Shown: positions 43,054-51,377 of the stretch, piece by piece
Layout of the letters: each line of letters starts with the position of its first letter
Numbering within the stretch: position 1 is the stretch's first letter
Assembly (NCBI RefSeq): GCF_013377535.1
Contig: NZ_JABCJE010000009.1
Span: 1 to 64,000, forward strand
Source: Donghicola mangrovi
GTDB lineage: Bacteria > Pseudomonadota > Alphaproteobacteria > Rhodobacterales > Rhodobacteraceae
Direction of reading: 5' to 3'
DNA length: 64,000 nucleotides
Position numbers and translations under genes: made by a program
Notes under the pieces: model-generated
What the model saw: only the letters and a program-made list of their open reading frames with translations
Databases searched by the model: none
What the model was told of the DNA's origin: nothing

Positions 43054-44196
43054 TTAGCCACCGAGACCGGAGGCCGCTCCTGCAACAGAGTTCACGGTGT
43101 TCAAGCTACCCAGCAGCGCGCTGATGGTTTTGTTCCAACGAACGAAGGGCGCTTCGGTGACGTAGAGGGTGTCCTCGTCACGGATGGCAAAGTCGCGGGC
43201 TTCGAACATTCCGGTGGGTTCGGTCAGGTTTAGCACATAGACCAGACGCTGATCGCCGACCAGATCGCCACGGCCCAGAACGGCGTTCGCCACTTCGGCG
43301 GGCTCGTTGCGGAAGACGAAGACGCCAGTCGGGTCGGCTGCGTTGGTTTGCAAGCCGCCCACGGTGGCGATGGCTTCGATCGCGGAGATGGTCTGGCTTT
43401 CGAACGGCACGCGGGTCTGGTTGCCGGTGGCCCCCAGCGCGGTAAAGCTGCGGGTGTCCTGCTTTACCAGAACGCGGTCACCGTTGCGCAGGGCGATGTC
43501 CAGACGGGTGTCGTCAAAGATGTCCTCGAACCACACTTGGCCTTGCTGGTTGCCACGGACCACGGTGATCTGGGCAATTTCGGGCTCGATGGTGATGCCG
43601 CCAGCGCGGGCCAACATGCCCGACAGGGTGCGGCTGGGACGCTCGATCGGATAGAGGCCTTGGCCGCCCACTGATCCGATTACGGAAACAGCGGCACCGT
43701 CACCGGCCAGTCGGCGGACTTCGACCTGCGGGTCGGGGGTCTGCTCTTCGAGCTGGTTGGTGATGATTCGGCGGATCGCCTCGGGGGTGTTGCCAGCCGC
43801 TTTGATCCGGCCCGCATAGGGCACAAAGATAAAGCCGTCGCCGTCAACCTGCACCTCTTGAAGGGTGGTCGCGTTGCCTTGGGACCCCGACAGCAGGCCG
43901 TCATCCACGTTTTCCCAGATCGTCAGACCCAGCGTGTCGCCTGCGCGGATGGTGTCGGATCCGACAACCCCAGCATTCACAAAGGCATCAGTGAAACCCA
44001 GCGCGGGCGTTACCGAAGTGGCACGGGTCACGCGGGAGTTCACGTTAACAACAAAGGCGTCGCCACTGCGCATGACGGAGCCTTCGAAAATCTCGTTTTT
44101 GGAGGGACCGGAACGGGGCAATCCGCATGCGGTCAGACCAATAGTCATTGCGGCCAACAAGGCCCCACGCAACAGGCGCGACGATGTGTATTTCAC
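43054..44196 (-). CDS. Polysaccharide export lipoprotein (Wza/KpsD family)
   Basis: This 380-residue outer-membrane polysaccharide exporter has a lipoprotein signal (LLRGALLAAMTIGLTAC) and a Poly_export domain (GDTLGLTIWENVDDGLL, VDGDGFIFVPYAGRIKAAGNTPEAIRRII). Two SLBB-type repeats follow (VSVIGSVGGQGLYPIERPSRTL; FTALGATGNQ). The start is GTG 44196, with GGGGAG upstream. It lies between kpsS and kpsC on the same strand, so it should form the exit channel for the same capsule. KpsM, KpsT and KpsE are not in this window. Confidence 0.9.
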   Translation of the reverse strand: MKYTSSRLLRGALLAAMTIGLTACGLPRSGPSKNEIFEGSVMRSGDAFVVNVNSRVTRATSVTPALGFTDAFVNAGVVGSDTIRAGDTLGLTIWENVDDGLLSGSQGNATTLQEVQVDGDGFIFVPYAGRIKAAGNTPEAIRRIITNQLEEQTPDPQVEVRRLAGDGAAVSVIGSVGGQGLYPIERPSRTLSGMLARAGGITIEPEIAQITVVRGNQQGQVWFEDIFDDTRLDIALRNGDRVLVKQDTRSFTALGATGNQTRVPFESQTISAIEAIATVGGLQTNAADPTGVFVFRNEPAEVANAVLGRGDLVGDQRLVYVLNLTEPTGMFEARDFAIRDEDTLYVTEAPFVRWNKTISALLGSLNTVNSVAGAASGLGG

Positions 44197-44289
44197 TGCT
44201 CAGGTCTCCCCGACCTATTATTCTGCCTTAGTTTTTTGGGTAAGCTATCGTAAAAACTTCCAAAAAGCTAGCACAACGCGAGTGGACAA

Positions 44290-45582
44290 TTACTGCACGA
44301 CCCGCAGATGTTGCCGAGGTGCCGCGGTTCCATGTGCCAGCGCGTCATAAGGGTCTTCTTCCATCAGCATCATATCAACAACCTGACGTAGAACCTGCCG
44401 CCGCCCCTGCGCCGAGTAGAAGCCACCCCCGACCTGAGAGGTTTCAAGAAGATAGCGGCGATAATCCTTGTAGGCGCGTAGATCAGGACGCGAGGGCTGC
44501 GCATAGAATTCGGGCAGGGGCTGGGTGCTGACAAACTCGGGCTTGTCATAGACCGCACGGCCAAAGACCCGCAGCGCCATCCCCCGCCACAGCACCTGCT
44601 GCGCGGCGGTCGAGTTCACGGTCACGGCGCTTCTGGCGTCATTCAGCAGGGCGGCCAGCTTGCCCCCGCGCAAGTAATGGACCCGTCCCTTGACGCCATA
44701 TTTCTGGGCCAGCTCGCGGATGTCGGATCGCACGGGAACGCGGCCATCTTCCAGCGGGTGGGCCTTGAAGACCAGATGGTGGTGGCGGGGCGCGCCCTTG
44801 GCAAAGCCGTCGATCACGGTTTCCAGAAAGTCCCGCATGGTGCCGAACGACGAATGCGCCTGAAAGCTGCTGTCATGGGCCAACTGTAGCAGCACCACAT
44901 GATAGGGGAACCCGCCGCGCCGCACGCGGGCGGTGGCCAGAACACGCTCGAACCATTGGGCGGGCATCAAGAGCAACCGGCGCAGGTACAGCCGGAATTC
45001 CTGCGTGACCGAGATATCGCGGTGGGGCCGGAAGCTCTGGTATCGGCCGTTCCGGAACATGACGTGCCAATGATAGAGCGCGCCGTAAAACACGTGCTGG
45101 CGCATGTCCCCCCATTTGGCTGGGGGCAGGGGGGCGTCTTGGTCGATCCCCGCCAGCGCCTTGCGCATTTGCGGGACGGTCATGTCCATCAGGCGCGAAT
45201 TGCCGTTGCTGCCGCCCCGTTCGTAAGTGATCCAGTAAGGGCGCATGTACCCTTCTTCGAAGACATGCACGGTGATGCCGCGATCACGGGCAATCCTGAT
45301 GGCGTCCGAATGGATGCGCCGCACGTCCCCATAAAGCACAATGTCGGTCACGGACCGCTCGGCAATCAGCGCGGTGAAAAAGGCGGGCCAATCGTCCTGA
45401 GGCCGGTCAAAGGGAATATAGGTCTCCTGATCGCGCCAGAACGCGGCGTCTCCCGCGTTGAACCCCACGCGCAAGACCTTGGCACCGGCATGGCACAGCA
45501 TCTCTGCCAAACGGGCAAAGAACGGCCCGTGAGGCCCCTGCAAGAACAGGAAGGTGCGGTCAGGTTCGGGTAACTGGTTCAT
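44290..45582 (-). CDS. kpsS: Capsule polysaccharide linker glycosyltransferase KpsS
   Basis: This 430-residue protein matches the KpsS/LipB family that adds the first Kdo to the lipid anchor. Recognisable parts are FLFLQGPHGPFFARLAEML at the start, HVFEEGYMRPYWITYERGGSNGNSRL, LQLAHDSSFQAHSSFG, HHHLVFKAHPLEDG and TVNSTAAQQVLWRGMALRVFG. ATG 45582 opens where family similarity begins. It is the first gene of the kpsS-export-kpsC block and is divergent from ribE. Confidence 0.9.
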   Translation of the reverse strand: MNQLPEPDRTFLFLQGPHGPFFARLAEMLCHAGAKVLRVGFNAGDAAFWRDQETYIPFDRPQDDWPAFFTALIAERSVTDIVLYGDVRRIHSDAIRIARDRGITVHVFEEGYMRPYWITYERGGSNGNSRLMDMTVPQMRKALAGIDQDAPLPPAKWGDMRQHVFYGALYHWHVMFRNGRYQSFRPHRDISVTQEFRLYLRRLLLMPAQWFERVLATARVRRGGFPYHVVLLQLAHDSSFQAHSSFGTMRDFLETVIDGFAKGAPRHHHLVFKAHPLEDGRVPVRSDIRELAQKYGVKGRVHYLRGGKLAALLNDARSAVTVNSTAAQQVLWRGMALRVFGRAVYDKPEFVSTQPLPEFYAQPSRPDLRAYKDYRRYLLETSQVGGGFYSAQGRRQVLRQVVDMMLMEEDPYDALAHGTAAPRQHLRVVQ

Positions 45583-45713
45583 AAAAACTTGTAACGTACT
45601 AAACGCTGACCTTTCTATGGGAGACTGGCGGCAAAAATAAGAAGAAATTCTGCACGAAGCTTGAGAAAACACGGGCAAAGGTCTACCTCGGCCTAGAAAG
45701 ACGGAGGTCCAAC

Positions 45714-46301
45714 ATGTTCACAGGCATCATCACCGATATCGGCCGTATCGCGGAACTGGAGCAGCGCGGGGATCTGCGCGCCCGAATCGAAACGGTCTAC
45801 GACATGGAAACGGTGGATCTGGGGGCCTCGATCGCGTGCGATGGCTGCTGCCTGACCGTTATCGAAAAGGGCCCGAACTGGTTCGACGTGCAAATCAGCG
45901 CCGAAAGCATCTCCAAGACCAACATCGGGGATTGGGCCGTGGACAAGCGCATCAACCTAGAGCGTGCGCTGAAAGTCGGCGACGAGCTGGGGGGCCACAT
46001 CGTTTCGGGTCACGTGGATGGCGTTGCCGAAGTGGTCGCCGTTCTGGACGAAGGCGACAGCACCCGCGTCACCCTGCGCGCCCCCGAGGCACTGGCGAAA
46101 TACATCGCGCCCAAGGGCTCGGTCGCGCTGAACGGCACCTCGCTAACGGTGAACGAGGTGAACGGCTGCGATTTCGGCATCAACTTCATCCCCCACACCA
46201 AACAGGTGACCACTTGGGGCGGCGTCGCGGTTGGTCAGCGCATCAACCTCGAGATCGACACGCTGGCCCGCTATGTGGCGCGCCTGCGCGAGTGGGATTG
46301 A
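45714..46301 (+). CDS. ribE: Riboflavin synthase alpha subunit
   Basis: This 195-residue enzyme dismutates two lumazine molecules to riboflavin. It has two lumazine-binding repeats: MFTGIITDIGRI with ACDGCCLTVIEK and AESISKTN, then HIVSGHVDGVAEV with GSVALNGTSLTVNEV and IPHTKQVTTW. Length and start are typical. An ACGGAGG ribosome site precedes the ATG. It is divergent from kpsS, with about 130 bp between. Confidence 0.96.
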   Translation: MFTGIITDIGRIAELEQRGDLRARIETVYDMETVDLGASIACDGCCLTVIEKGPNWFDVQISAESISKTNIGDWAVDKRINLERALKVGDELGGHIVSGHVDGVAEVVAVLDEGDSTRVTLRAPEALAKYIAPKGSVALNGTSLTVNEVNGCDFGINFIPHTKQVTTWGGVAVGQRINLEIDTLARYVARLREWD

Positions 46302-46377
46302 TACCTTCATACATTCATATTCCATTGTGTGATCCGGCGCGACTGCGCTAGCATTCCTCCCGAACAGGGAGGAAACC

Positions 46378-47352
46378 ATGTCTCACTTCAAACCCAGCCG
46401 CCGCGAGCTGCTCAAGCTGTCCGCGATGGCCCCCGCCTTTGCTTTGCCCGCCAGCACCGCACCGGCGATGATCACGGCCCCCGCAGGGGACAACCCCAGC
46501 CATTTCCGCTTTGGTCTTGGGGACGCGCAGATCACCGTGATTTCAGACGGTTTTCTGGTGACCCCCGCCAGTGGTTTGGGCGTGAACGCTGACCCCGCCG
46601 AGGTTCAGGCCTTTCTGGCCGCGCACTACCTGCCCACCGACACCAGCCTGTCCCACACCAACCACATCGTCATCGACATCGGCGAGGCGAGGGTGTTGGT
46701 GGATGTGGGCTCTGGCGACCGGTTCCTGCAGACCGCTGGCCGCCTGATGACCAATCTGGAAAGCGCGGGCATTGATCCGGCGACCATCACCCACGTCATC
46801 ATCACCCACGCGCACCCCGACCACATCTGGGGCATCCGCGATGAATTTGACGAGGCGATCCTGCCCGACGCCCAATACTTTATCGGCGCGGCCGAGCATG
46901 ACTTCTGGCTGCAAGACGGTTTGGCGGCCAGCTCTCCGACCGAGATGCAGCAGTTCGTGGTGGGGGCGGTCAATTCGCTGAACGTAGAGGGCGCCGATTG
47001 GACGCTGGTTCAGGACGGTCAGGAGATTTGCCCCGGCGTGACCATGATCGCCACCCCCGGTCACACCCCCGGCCACATGTCCGTGCATGTAGAAAGCGGC
47101 GGCCAGCAGATGATCGCGCTCGGCGATTCCATGAGCCACGCCTACACCAACTTTGCCCATCCCGACTGGTTCAACGGCTTTGACATGGACGGGGCGCAGA
47201 CCGTTGCCACCCGCCAAACCCTGCTGGATCGCGCCGCCGAGGATCGTATCACCGTGGTCGGATATCACTTCCCGTTCCCCGGAGTCGGACACGTCTTGCG
47301 CGAAGGGGGTACTTACCGGTTCCTGCCCGCACTTTGGAAGTTCAAAGGTTAG
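46378..47352 (+). CDS. Tat-exported metallo-beta-lactamase-fold hydrolase
   Basis: This 324-residue protein has a twin-arginine signal (SRRELLKLSAMAPAFALPAS). The metallo-hydrolase motif is THAHPDH at 143-149 (His144, His146, Asp148, His149), then a His in TPGHTPGHMSVH, an Asp in IALGDSM and the final His in GYHFPFPG. It is therefore a dinuclear-metal enzyme of the periplasm. Relatives include quorum-quenching lactonases and thiol-acting hydrolases, and the substrate is unknown. An AGGGAGGAAACC ribosome site precedes the ATG. Confidence 0.9.
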   Translation: MSHFKPSRRELLKLSAMAPAFALPASTAPAMITAPAGDNPSHFRFGLGDAQITVISDGFLVTPASGLGVNADPAEVQAFLAAHYLPTDTSLSHTNHIVIDIGEARVLVDVGSGDRFLQTAGRLMTNLESAGIDPATITHVIITHAHPDHIWGIRDEFDEAILPDAQYFIGAAEHDFWLQDGLAASSPTEMQQFVVGAVNSLNVEGADWTLVQDGQEICPGVTMIATPGHTPGHMSVHVESGGQQMIALGDSMSHAYTNFAHPDWFNGFDMDGAQTVATRQTLLDRAAEDRITVVGYHFPFPGVGHVLREGGTYRFLPALWKFKG

Positions 47353-47437
47353 GGGTAATTATCCTTTTTACTCTCTCTTATTCGGCGGGTCGGTTTGGCA
47401 GCATTGGGCGACCTTCATTTTTGACCCCGGATTTTCC

Positions 47438-48244
47438 TTGCGACACGCCGACTTCTTCCTGATGGGCCCGCCGAGCCGTTCGGCAACACACCTGTGGCGC
47501 TGGCTCAGCCAGCACCGCGATGTGTTCATGCCTGCCCGCAGGGAACTGGGGTATTACGCGCTGCCCGATCTGCACACCGATCTGGACATGGAGAGCGATC
47601 CGCGCCTGTCCGATGTGACGGAACTGCCCGAGCCTTACTTCAAGTGCTTCAAGCCCGCAGGGGACCGCCTGATCGGGGATGGCTCGTCGCTCTACAGTCT
47701 GGTGCCGGGGGCAGGGCGCCGCATCTTCAAGGACAACCCGAACGCCAAGTTCGTCTTTGTTCTGGAAAATCCCGTGACCCGCGCCGTCAGTGCCCACCGC
47801 TACAACGTGGACCTCGGACTAGAGCAAGAGCCCCATTTTGACGCCGCCCTCCAGAAAGAGCCCGAGCGTTTGGCCAACGGCGAGTCGCCCTTCTTTGGGT
47901 ATGCAACAGGCAGCCGCTATCGCCAGATGATCGAGCCGCTGGACATTCTGTTCGGACCCGAGAACGTCCTGATCATCATCGCCGAAGAGGCCGTGCAGCA
48001 GCCCCTAGCCGCCCTGAACCGCATCCGCGACTTTCTGGATATCGGCGCGGTCGAGGAAATCCTGCCCTTCCGTGCCCGCAGCCGCCAAAGCGCCGTCGCC
48101 GAGGTCCTGAGCCGGGTGCGCAGCCGTCGCCGTCAGCCCGAGGTCTGCTCGATGTTCCAAGGCGAGATGGTGTCGGAAATCCTCTGGATGGAGGCGCGAA
48201 CAGGATCGCCTATGGACCTGTGGCACGCGAAGGTACAAGACTAG
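47438..48244 (+). CDS. Sulfotransferase-family protein
   Basis: This protein of about 268 residues resembles PAPS-dependent sulfotransferases: ADFFLMGPPSRSATHLWRWL, then HRDVFMPARRELGYY, then the 3'-phosphate motif FVFVLENPVTRAVSAHRYNV and the C-terminal FGPENVLIIIAEE and IRDFLDIG. The 5'-phosphate loop reads GPPSRSATH instead of the usual GxxKxGTT, so the catalytic Lys is not evident. The start is uncertain: TTG 47438 includes the first strand, while ATG 47462 would cut it. Its neighbours include capsule genes, so sulfation of a surface polysaccharide is possible but inferred. Confidence 0.75.
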   Translation: MRHADFFLMGPPSRSATHLWRWLSQHRDVFMPARRELGYYALPDLHTDLDMESDPRLSDVTELPEPYFKCFKPAGDRLIGDGSSLYSLVPGAGRRIFKDNPNAKFVFVLENPVTRAVSAHRYNVDLGLEQEPHFDAALQKEPERLANGESPFFGYATGSRYRQMIEPLDILFGPENVLIIIAEEAVQQPLAALNRIRDFLDIGAVEEILPFRARSRQSAVAEVLSRVRSRRRQPEVCSMFQGEMVSEILWMEARTGSPMDLWHAKVQD

Positions 48245-48356
48245 CGCCAAAGACGTGTATTCACGCACAGGGACCCAGCGCCGCACCCGCACAAGTCAGG
48301 GTGGTGCGCCCTCAATCCACGGGGTATCTGGCGGTACACGATGAAGGAGAGACGCA

Positions 48357-49487
48357 ATGTCCGAGACCAGTCGTTTTGAAACACCCGGCCCCGTCGAAGA
48401 GAACCTGCGCGATGCCATTTCCCCGATCGAAGAAGTGATCGAGGATGCTCGCAACGGCCGCATGTACATTCTGGTAGACCACGAACACCGCGAGAACGAA
48501 GGCGACGTCTGCATTCCCGCGCAGATGTGCACCCCCGAGGTCATCAACTTTATGGCCACCCACGCGCGCGGCCTGATCTGCCTGACCCTGAACAGCGCCC
48601 GCATTGACGCTCTGGGTCTGCCCCTGATGGCAACCACGAATTCCTCTCGCCACGAAACCGCGTTTACCGTGTCGATCGAGGCCCGCGAAGGCGTCAGCAC
48701 CGGCATTTCCGCCCACGACCGCGCCCGCACCGTGGCCGTCGCGATTGATTCCAGCAAAACCTCTGCCGACATCGCCACCCCCGGCCACATCTTCCCGCTG
48801 CGCGCCCGTGACGGCGGCGTTCTGGTCCGCGCTGGCCATACCGAGGCCGCGACCGACGTGGCCCGTCTGGCTGGTCTGAACCCCTCGGGCGTGATCTGCG
48901 AGATCATGAACGAAGATGGCTCCATGGCGCGTCTGCCCGATCTGGTGGCCTTTGCCCAGAAACACGGCCTGAAGATCGGAACCATCAGCGATCTGATCGC
49001 CTACCGCCGCCGCTACGACAACCTCGTCAAGGTCGAGAGCGAGAGCACCATCACCTCGGAATTCGGCGGTGACTGGACCATGCGCATCTACACCGACACC
49101 ACGCAGGGCGCACAGCACATCGCCCTGATCAAGGGCGACATCTCGGGCGAAGAGCCGGTTCTGACCCGTATGCACACGCTGGACCCGATGCTGGATATGG
49201 TTGGCACAGGCCCCACTGGCCGTGCCTTTGAATTCAGCTCGGCCATGAAGCTGGTCGCAGCCGAGGGCAGGGGCGTCGTGGTCCTGCTGCGCGATCTGCA
49301 AATGCAGCTTGGCGGTGCCACCAGCCCGCAAACCCTGCGCCAATACGGCCTCGGGGCGCAAATCCTCAGCCATCTGGGCCTGAGCAAGCTGACCCTGCTG
49401 ACCAACTCGCCCACACCCAAAGTGATCGGCCTCGAGGCATATGGCCTCGAAATCACCGGCACCCGCAAAATTCCGGAGGCAAACTGA
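48357..49487 (+). CDS. ribB: 3,4-dihydroxy-2-butanone-4-phosphate synthase with inactive RibA-like domain
   Basis: This 376-residue protein has an N-terminal RibB domain with DHEHRENEGDVCIPAQ, a normal active region, then RHETAFTVSIEA, GISAHDRART and the RAGHTEAATDVARLAGL motif. The C-terminal half (from about 225) has the GTP cyclohydrolase II fold by order (MRIYTD, RMHTLDPM, LLRDLQMQLGG, LGLSKLTLLTNSP), but the three zinc Cys of RibA (normally in a C-x10-CxC pattern after the RxH) are absent. It should supply only the butanone step. GGAGAG lies before ATG 48357. Confidence 0.92.
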   Translation: MSETSRFETPGPVEENLRDAISPIEEVIEDARNGRMYILVDHEHRENEGDVCIPAQMCTPEVINFMATHARGLICLTLNSARIDALGLPLMATTNSSRHETAFTVSIEAREGVSTGISAHDRARTVAVAIDSSKTSADIATPGHIFPLRARDGGVLVRAGHTEAATDVARLAGLNPSGVICEIMNEDGSMARLPDLVAFAQKHGLKIGTISDLIAYRRRYDNLVKVESESTITSEFGGDWTMRIYTDTTQGAQHIALIKGDISGEEPVLTRMHTLDPMLDMVGTGPTGRAFEFSSAMKLVAAEGRGVVVLLRDLQMQLGGATSPQTLRQYGLGAQILSHLGLSKLTLLTNSPTPKVIGLEAYGLEITGTRKIPEAN

Positions 49488-50014
49488 TGGCTGCGAACGA
49501 ACAGCACTACACGCTGGAGCGCCCCACCTTTGACAAGCCGGTCAAGATCCTGATCGTCGTCGCGCCCTATTACAAGGATATCGCCGACAACCTGATCGCC
49601 GGTGCCCGCGCCGAAATCGAGGCCGTCGGCGGCACCCACGAGACCGTCGAGGTCCCCGGCGCGCTGGAAATCCCGACCGCCATCGGCATGGCCGGACGTC
49701 TGGCGAACTACGACGGTTACGTGGCCCTTGGCTGCGTGATCCGCGGCGAGACCACCCACTACGACACCGTCTGCAATGACAGCTCGCGCGGGATCACCCT
49801 GCTGGGTCTGTCGGGGCACTGTGTCGGCAACGGCATCCTGACCGTGGAAAACCGGCAGCAGGCCGAAGTCCGCGCTGATCCCCATGGCCAGAATAAAGGT
49901 GGCGGAGCCGCCGCTGCGGCCTTGCATTTAATCGCATTGGCGCGTAACTGGGGCGGCTCAAAGCGTGGCGTTGGCTTCATGCCCTCCGAGGACGAGAGCT
50001 ACCGCATCGCTTAA
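49487..50014 (+). CDS. ribH: 6,7-dimethyl-8-ribityllumazine synthase
   Basis: This 175-residue enzyme condenses the RibB and RibD products to lumazine. Motifs: VVAPYYKDIADNLIAGA, VPGALEIPTAI, GCVIRGETTHYDTVCNDSSRG with the catalytic His, and the C-terminal GGGAAAAALHLI. ATG overlaps the ribB stop by one base, so the two are coupled. Confidence 0.96.
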   Translation: MAANEQHYTLERPTFDKPVKILIVVAPYYKDIADNLIAGARAEIEAVGGTHETVEVPGALEIPTAIGMAGRLANYDGYVALGCVIRGETTHYDTVCNDSSRGITLLGLSGHCVGNGILTVENRQQAEVRADPHGQNKGGGAAAAALHLIALARNWGGSKRGVGFMPSEDESYRIA

Positions 50015-50038
50015 CCCCATCCACAGGCTGACGATCCG

Positions 50039-50518
50039 ATGACCACACCTGCACCCCTGTCCGGCAACCAGAAACGCAAGATGCGCTCGGCATCCCGTCT
50101 TTACGCCGTTCAGGCGCTATACCAGATGGAAATCACCGGTGTGTCCTTTGACCGCGTCAAGGCCGAGTTCCTCGATATCCGCTTCGGTGCCGAGATCGAC
50201 GGCGAAGAGCTGATCGACGGCGATGTCACCCTGTTCGGTGACATCCTCGAAGGGGCGGTCAAGTGGCAGGCGCTGATCGACCAATGCACCGACCGCGCGC
50301 TGGTGGCCAAGTGGCCCCTGGGCCGGATCGACACCACCCTGCGCGCGCTGTTCCGCGCCGCTGGCTCTGAACTTCAGGCCAAGGACACCCCGCCCAAAGT
50401 GGTCATCACCGAATACGTTGACGTGGCCCGCGCTTTCTTTCCCGAAGGTAAAGAGGCCGGCTTTGTGAACGGTGTTCTGGACCACATCGCACGGGAACTC
50501 TGCCCCGAGGCCTTCTGA
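50039..50518 (+). CDS. nusB: Transcription antitermination factor NusB
   Basis: This 159-residue all-helical protein acts with NusE and boxA in rRNA antitermination. Family blocks are SASRLYAVQALYQMEITG, WPLGRIDTTLRALFRAA and the C-terminal VVITEYVDVARAF and GFVNGVLDHIA. It begins 24 bp after ribH and closes the rib-nusB operon, which a terminator follows. Confidence 0.95.
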   Translation: MTTPAPLSGNQKRKMRSASRLYAVQALYQMEITGVSFDRVKAEFLDIRFGAEIDGEELIDGDVTLFGDILEGAVKWQALIDQCTDRALVAKWPLGRIDTTLRALFRAAGSELQAKDTPPKVVITEYVDVARAFFPEGKEAGFVNGVLDHIARELCPEAF

Positions 50519-50547
50519 TCCCCCGATCAGCTGCGACAAATTGACAG

Positions 50548-50580
50548 AACGCAGGGTCCACCACCCTGCGTTTTCCTTTT
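50548..50580 (+). terminator. Rho-independent terminator of ribH-nusB operon
   Basis: Perfect 10-bp stem AACGCAGGGT-ccacc-ACCCTGCGTT followed by TTCCTTTT. Confidence 0.92.
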
Positions 50581-50685
50581 ATTTAACACTTGGGCGGCAC
50601 TATTCCGCCAAATACCCGTAGGTGCCGGTGGACATGTCCACAGGGCAGTACTACCTTCCTCCTGTAATCCGGAGGAGATACGTCC

Positions 50686-51009
50686 ATGCCGAAACTCGTT
50701 CGTCTCTACATCACTCAGGTCTTCGTTGGCTTTGGCCTGTCGGCGGCTTTTGTAAGCGCCCTGCTGTACCTGAATGTTGCGAACCTATGGCACCTTGTCA
50801 CCCACTCCAGCGGCGGCGCATTGGCCGTTCTGATGCTTTGGGTGTTCAACGGCATCGTGTTTGCTGGCGTGCAGTTCGGCATCTCCATCATGCGTTTGGG
50901 TCAGGATGACGACACCCCCCGCGGTCCTCGTCAGCACGCCTTGGTGCGCGAATACGTCCCCATTCCCGTCCGCACGGACGAAGTGCGCGCCAACCGTCGC
51001 CACCTCTGA
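50686..51009 (+). CDS. Small two-helix membrane protein, unknown
   Basis: This 107-residue protein has two membrane helices (residues 8-29 and 43-66), a short loop between, and a basic cytoplasmic tail (RGPRQHALVREYVPIPVRTDE). An excellent GGAGGAG ribosome site precedes ATG 50686. I recognise it only as a type common in Roseobacter-like genomes, with no known role. It is flanked by terminators on both sides, so it is monocistronic. Confidence 0.78.
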   Translation: MPKLVRLYITQVFVGFGLSAAFVSALLYLNVANLWHLVTHSSGGALAVLMLWVFNGIVFAGVQFGISIMRLGQDDDTPRGPRQHALVREYVPIPVRTDEVRANRRHL

Positions 51010-51351
51010 TTTAGGAAAACATCGGCGCCTCTTTCTTGGGGAAATACCCCGGGGGAGGCGCGCATCGCGCGGCGGGGGCAGGGCCCCCTTTTTTATTGCC
51101 CGAAGGCCAGTTCCGTTTTGGGGGATAGGTGTGGCGGGCCCGTACGCGACCGTCTAGGTTTTTGCATTCCCGAGGACCTGTTATTACAGGTGGGCGCCAG
51201 GTAATCAGGCCAGGGCCAGAACAGAGCCAGCTCCCTCGGAGTTGCTTAAGGCCACCGGAATGAAACCGACATACGAGAGGGACAGCACCCGCCACGGACC
51301 ACAGGTAATGCGCTGGGGCCGCTTCGGCAAGGGGGGTGCGGGGTTGATTTT
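51010..51351. other. Intergenic region before mmcB, possibly structured
   Basis: No reading frame with coding features is present. After the terminator at 51074, the region 51150-51320 is rich in short dyads: ACCTGT-tatt-ACAGGT (51176-51191) is perfect, CTCC-ctc-GGAG follows, and CAGGTAAT occurs twice. This could be a small RNA or mRNA leader, but no known family was matched. The SOS box for mmcB starts at 51352. Confidence 0.4.
51074..51096 (+). terminator. Rho-independent terminator of small membrane protein gene
   Basis: Stem GGGGG-caggg-CCCCC is followed by TTTTTTTT. Confidence 0.8.
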
Positions 51352-51366
51352 GTTCACCGTATGTTC
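51352..51366 (+). promoter_or_regulatory. SOS box (LexA) upstream of mmcB
   Basis: GTTC-ACCGTAT-GTTC matches GTTC-N7-GTTC exactly, 11 bp before the mmcB start codon. Confidence 0.87.
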
Positions 51367-51377
51367 ATATTGATCCC

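Noticed and set aside
48245-48356. FMN riboswitch before ribB
   Set aside because: The conserved FMN riboswitch strings are not present here, nor before ribD, ribE or nrdR.
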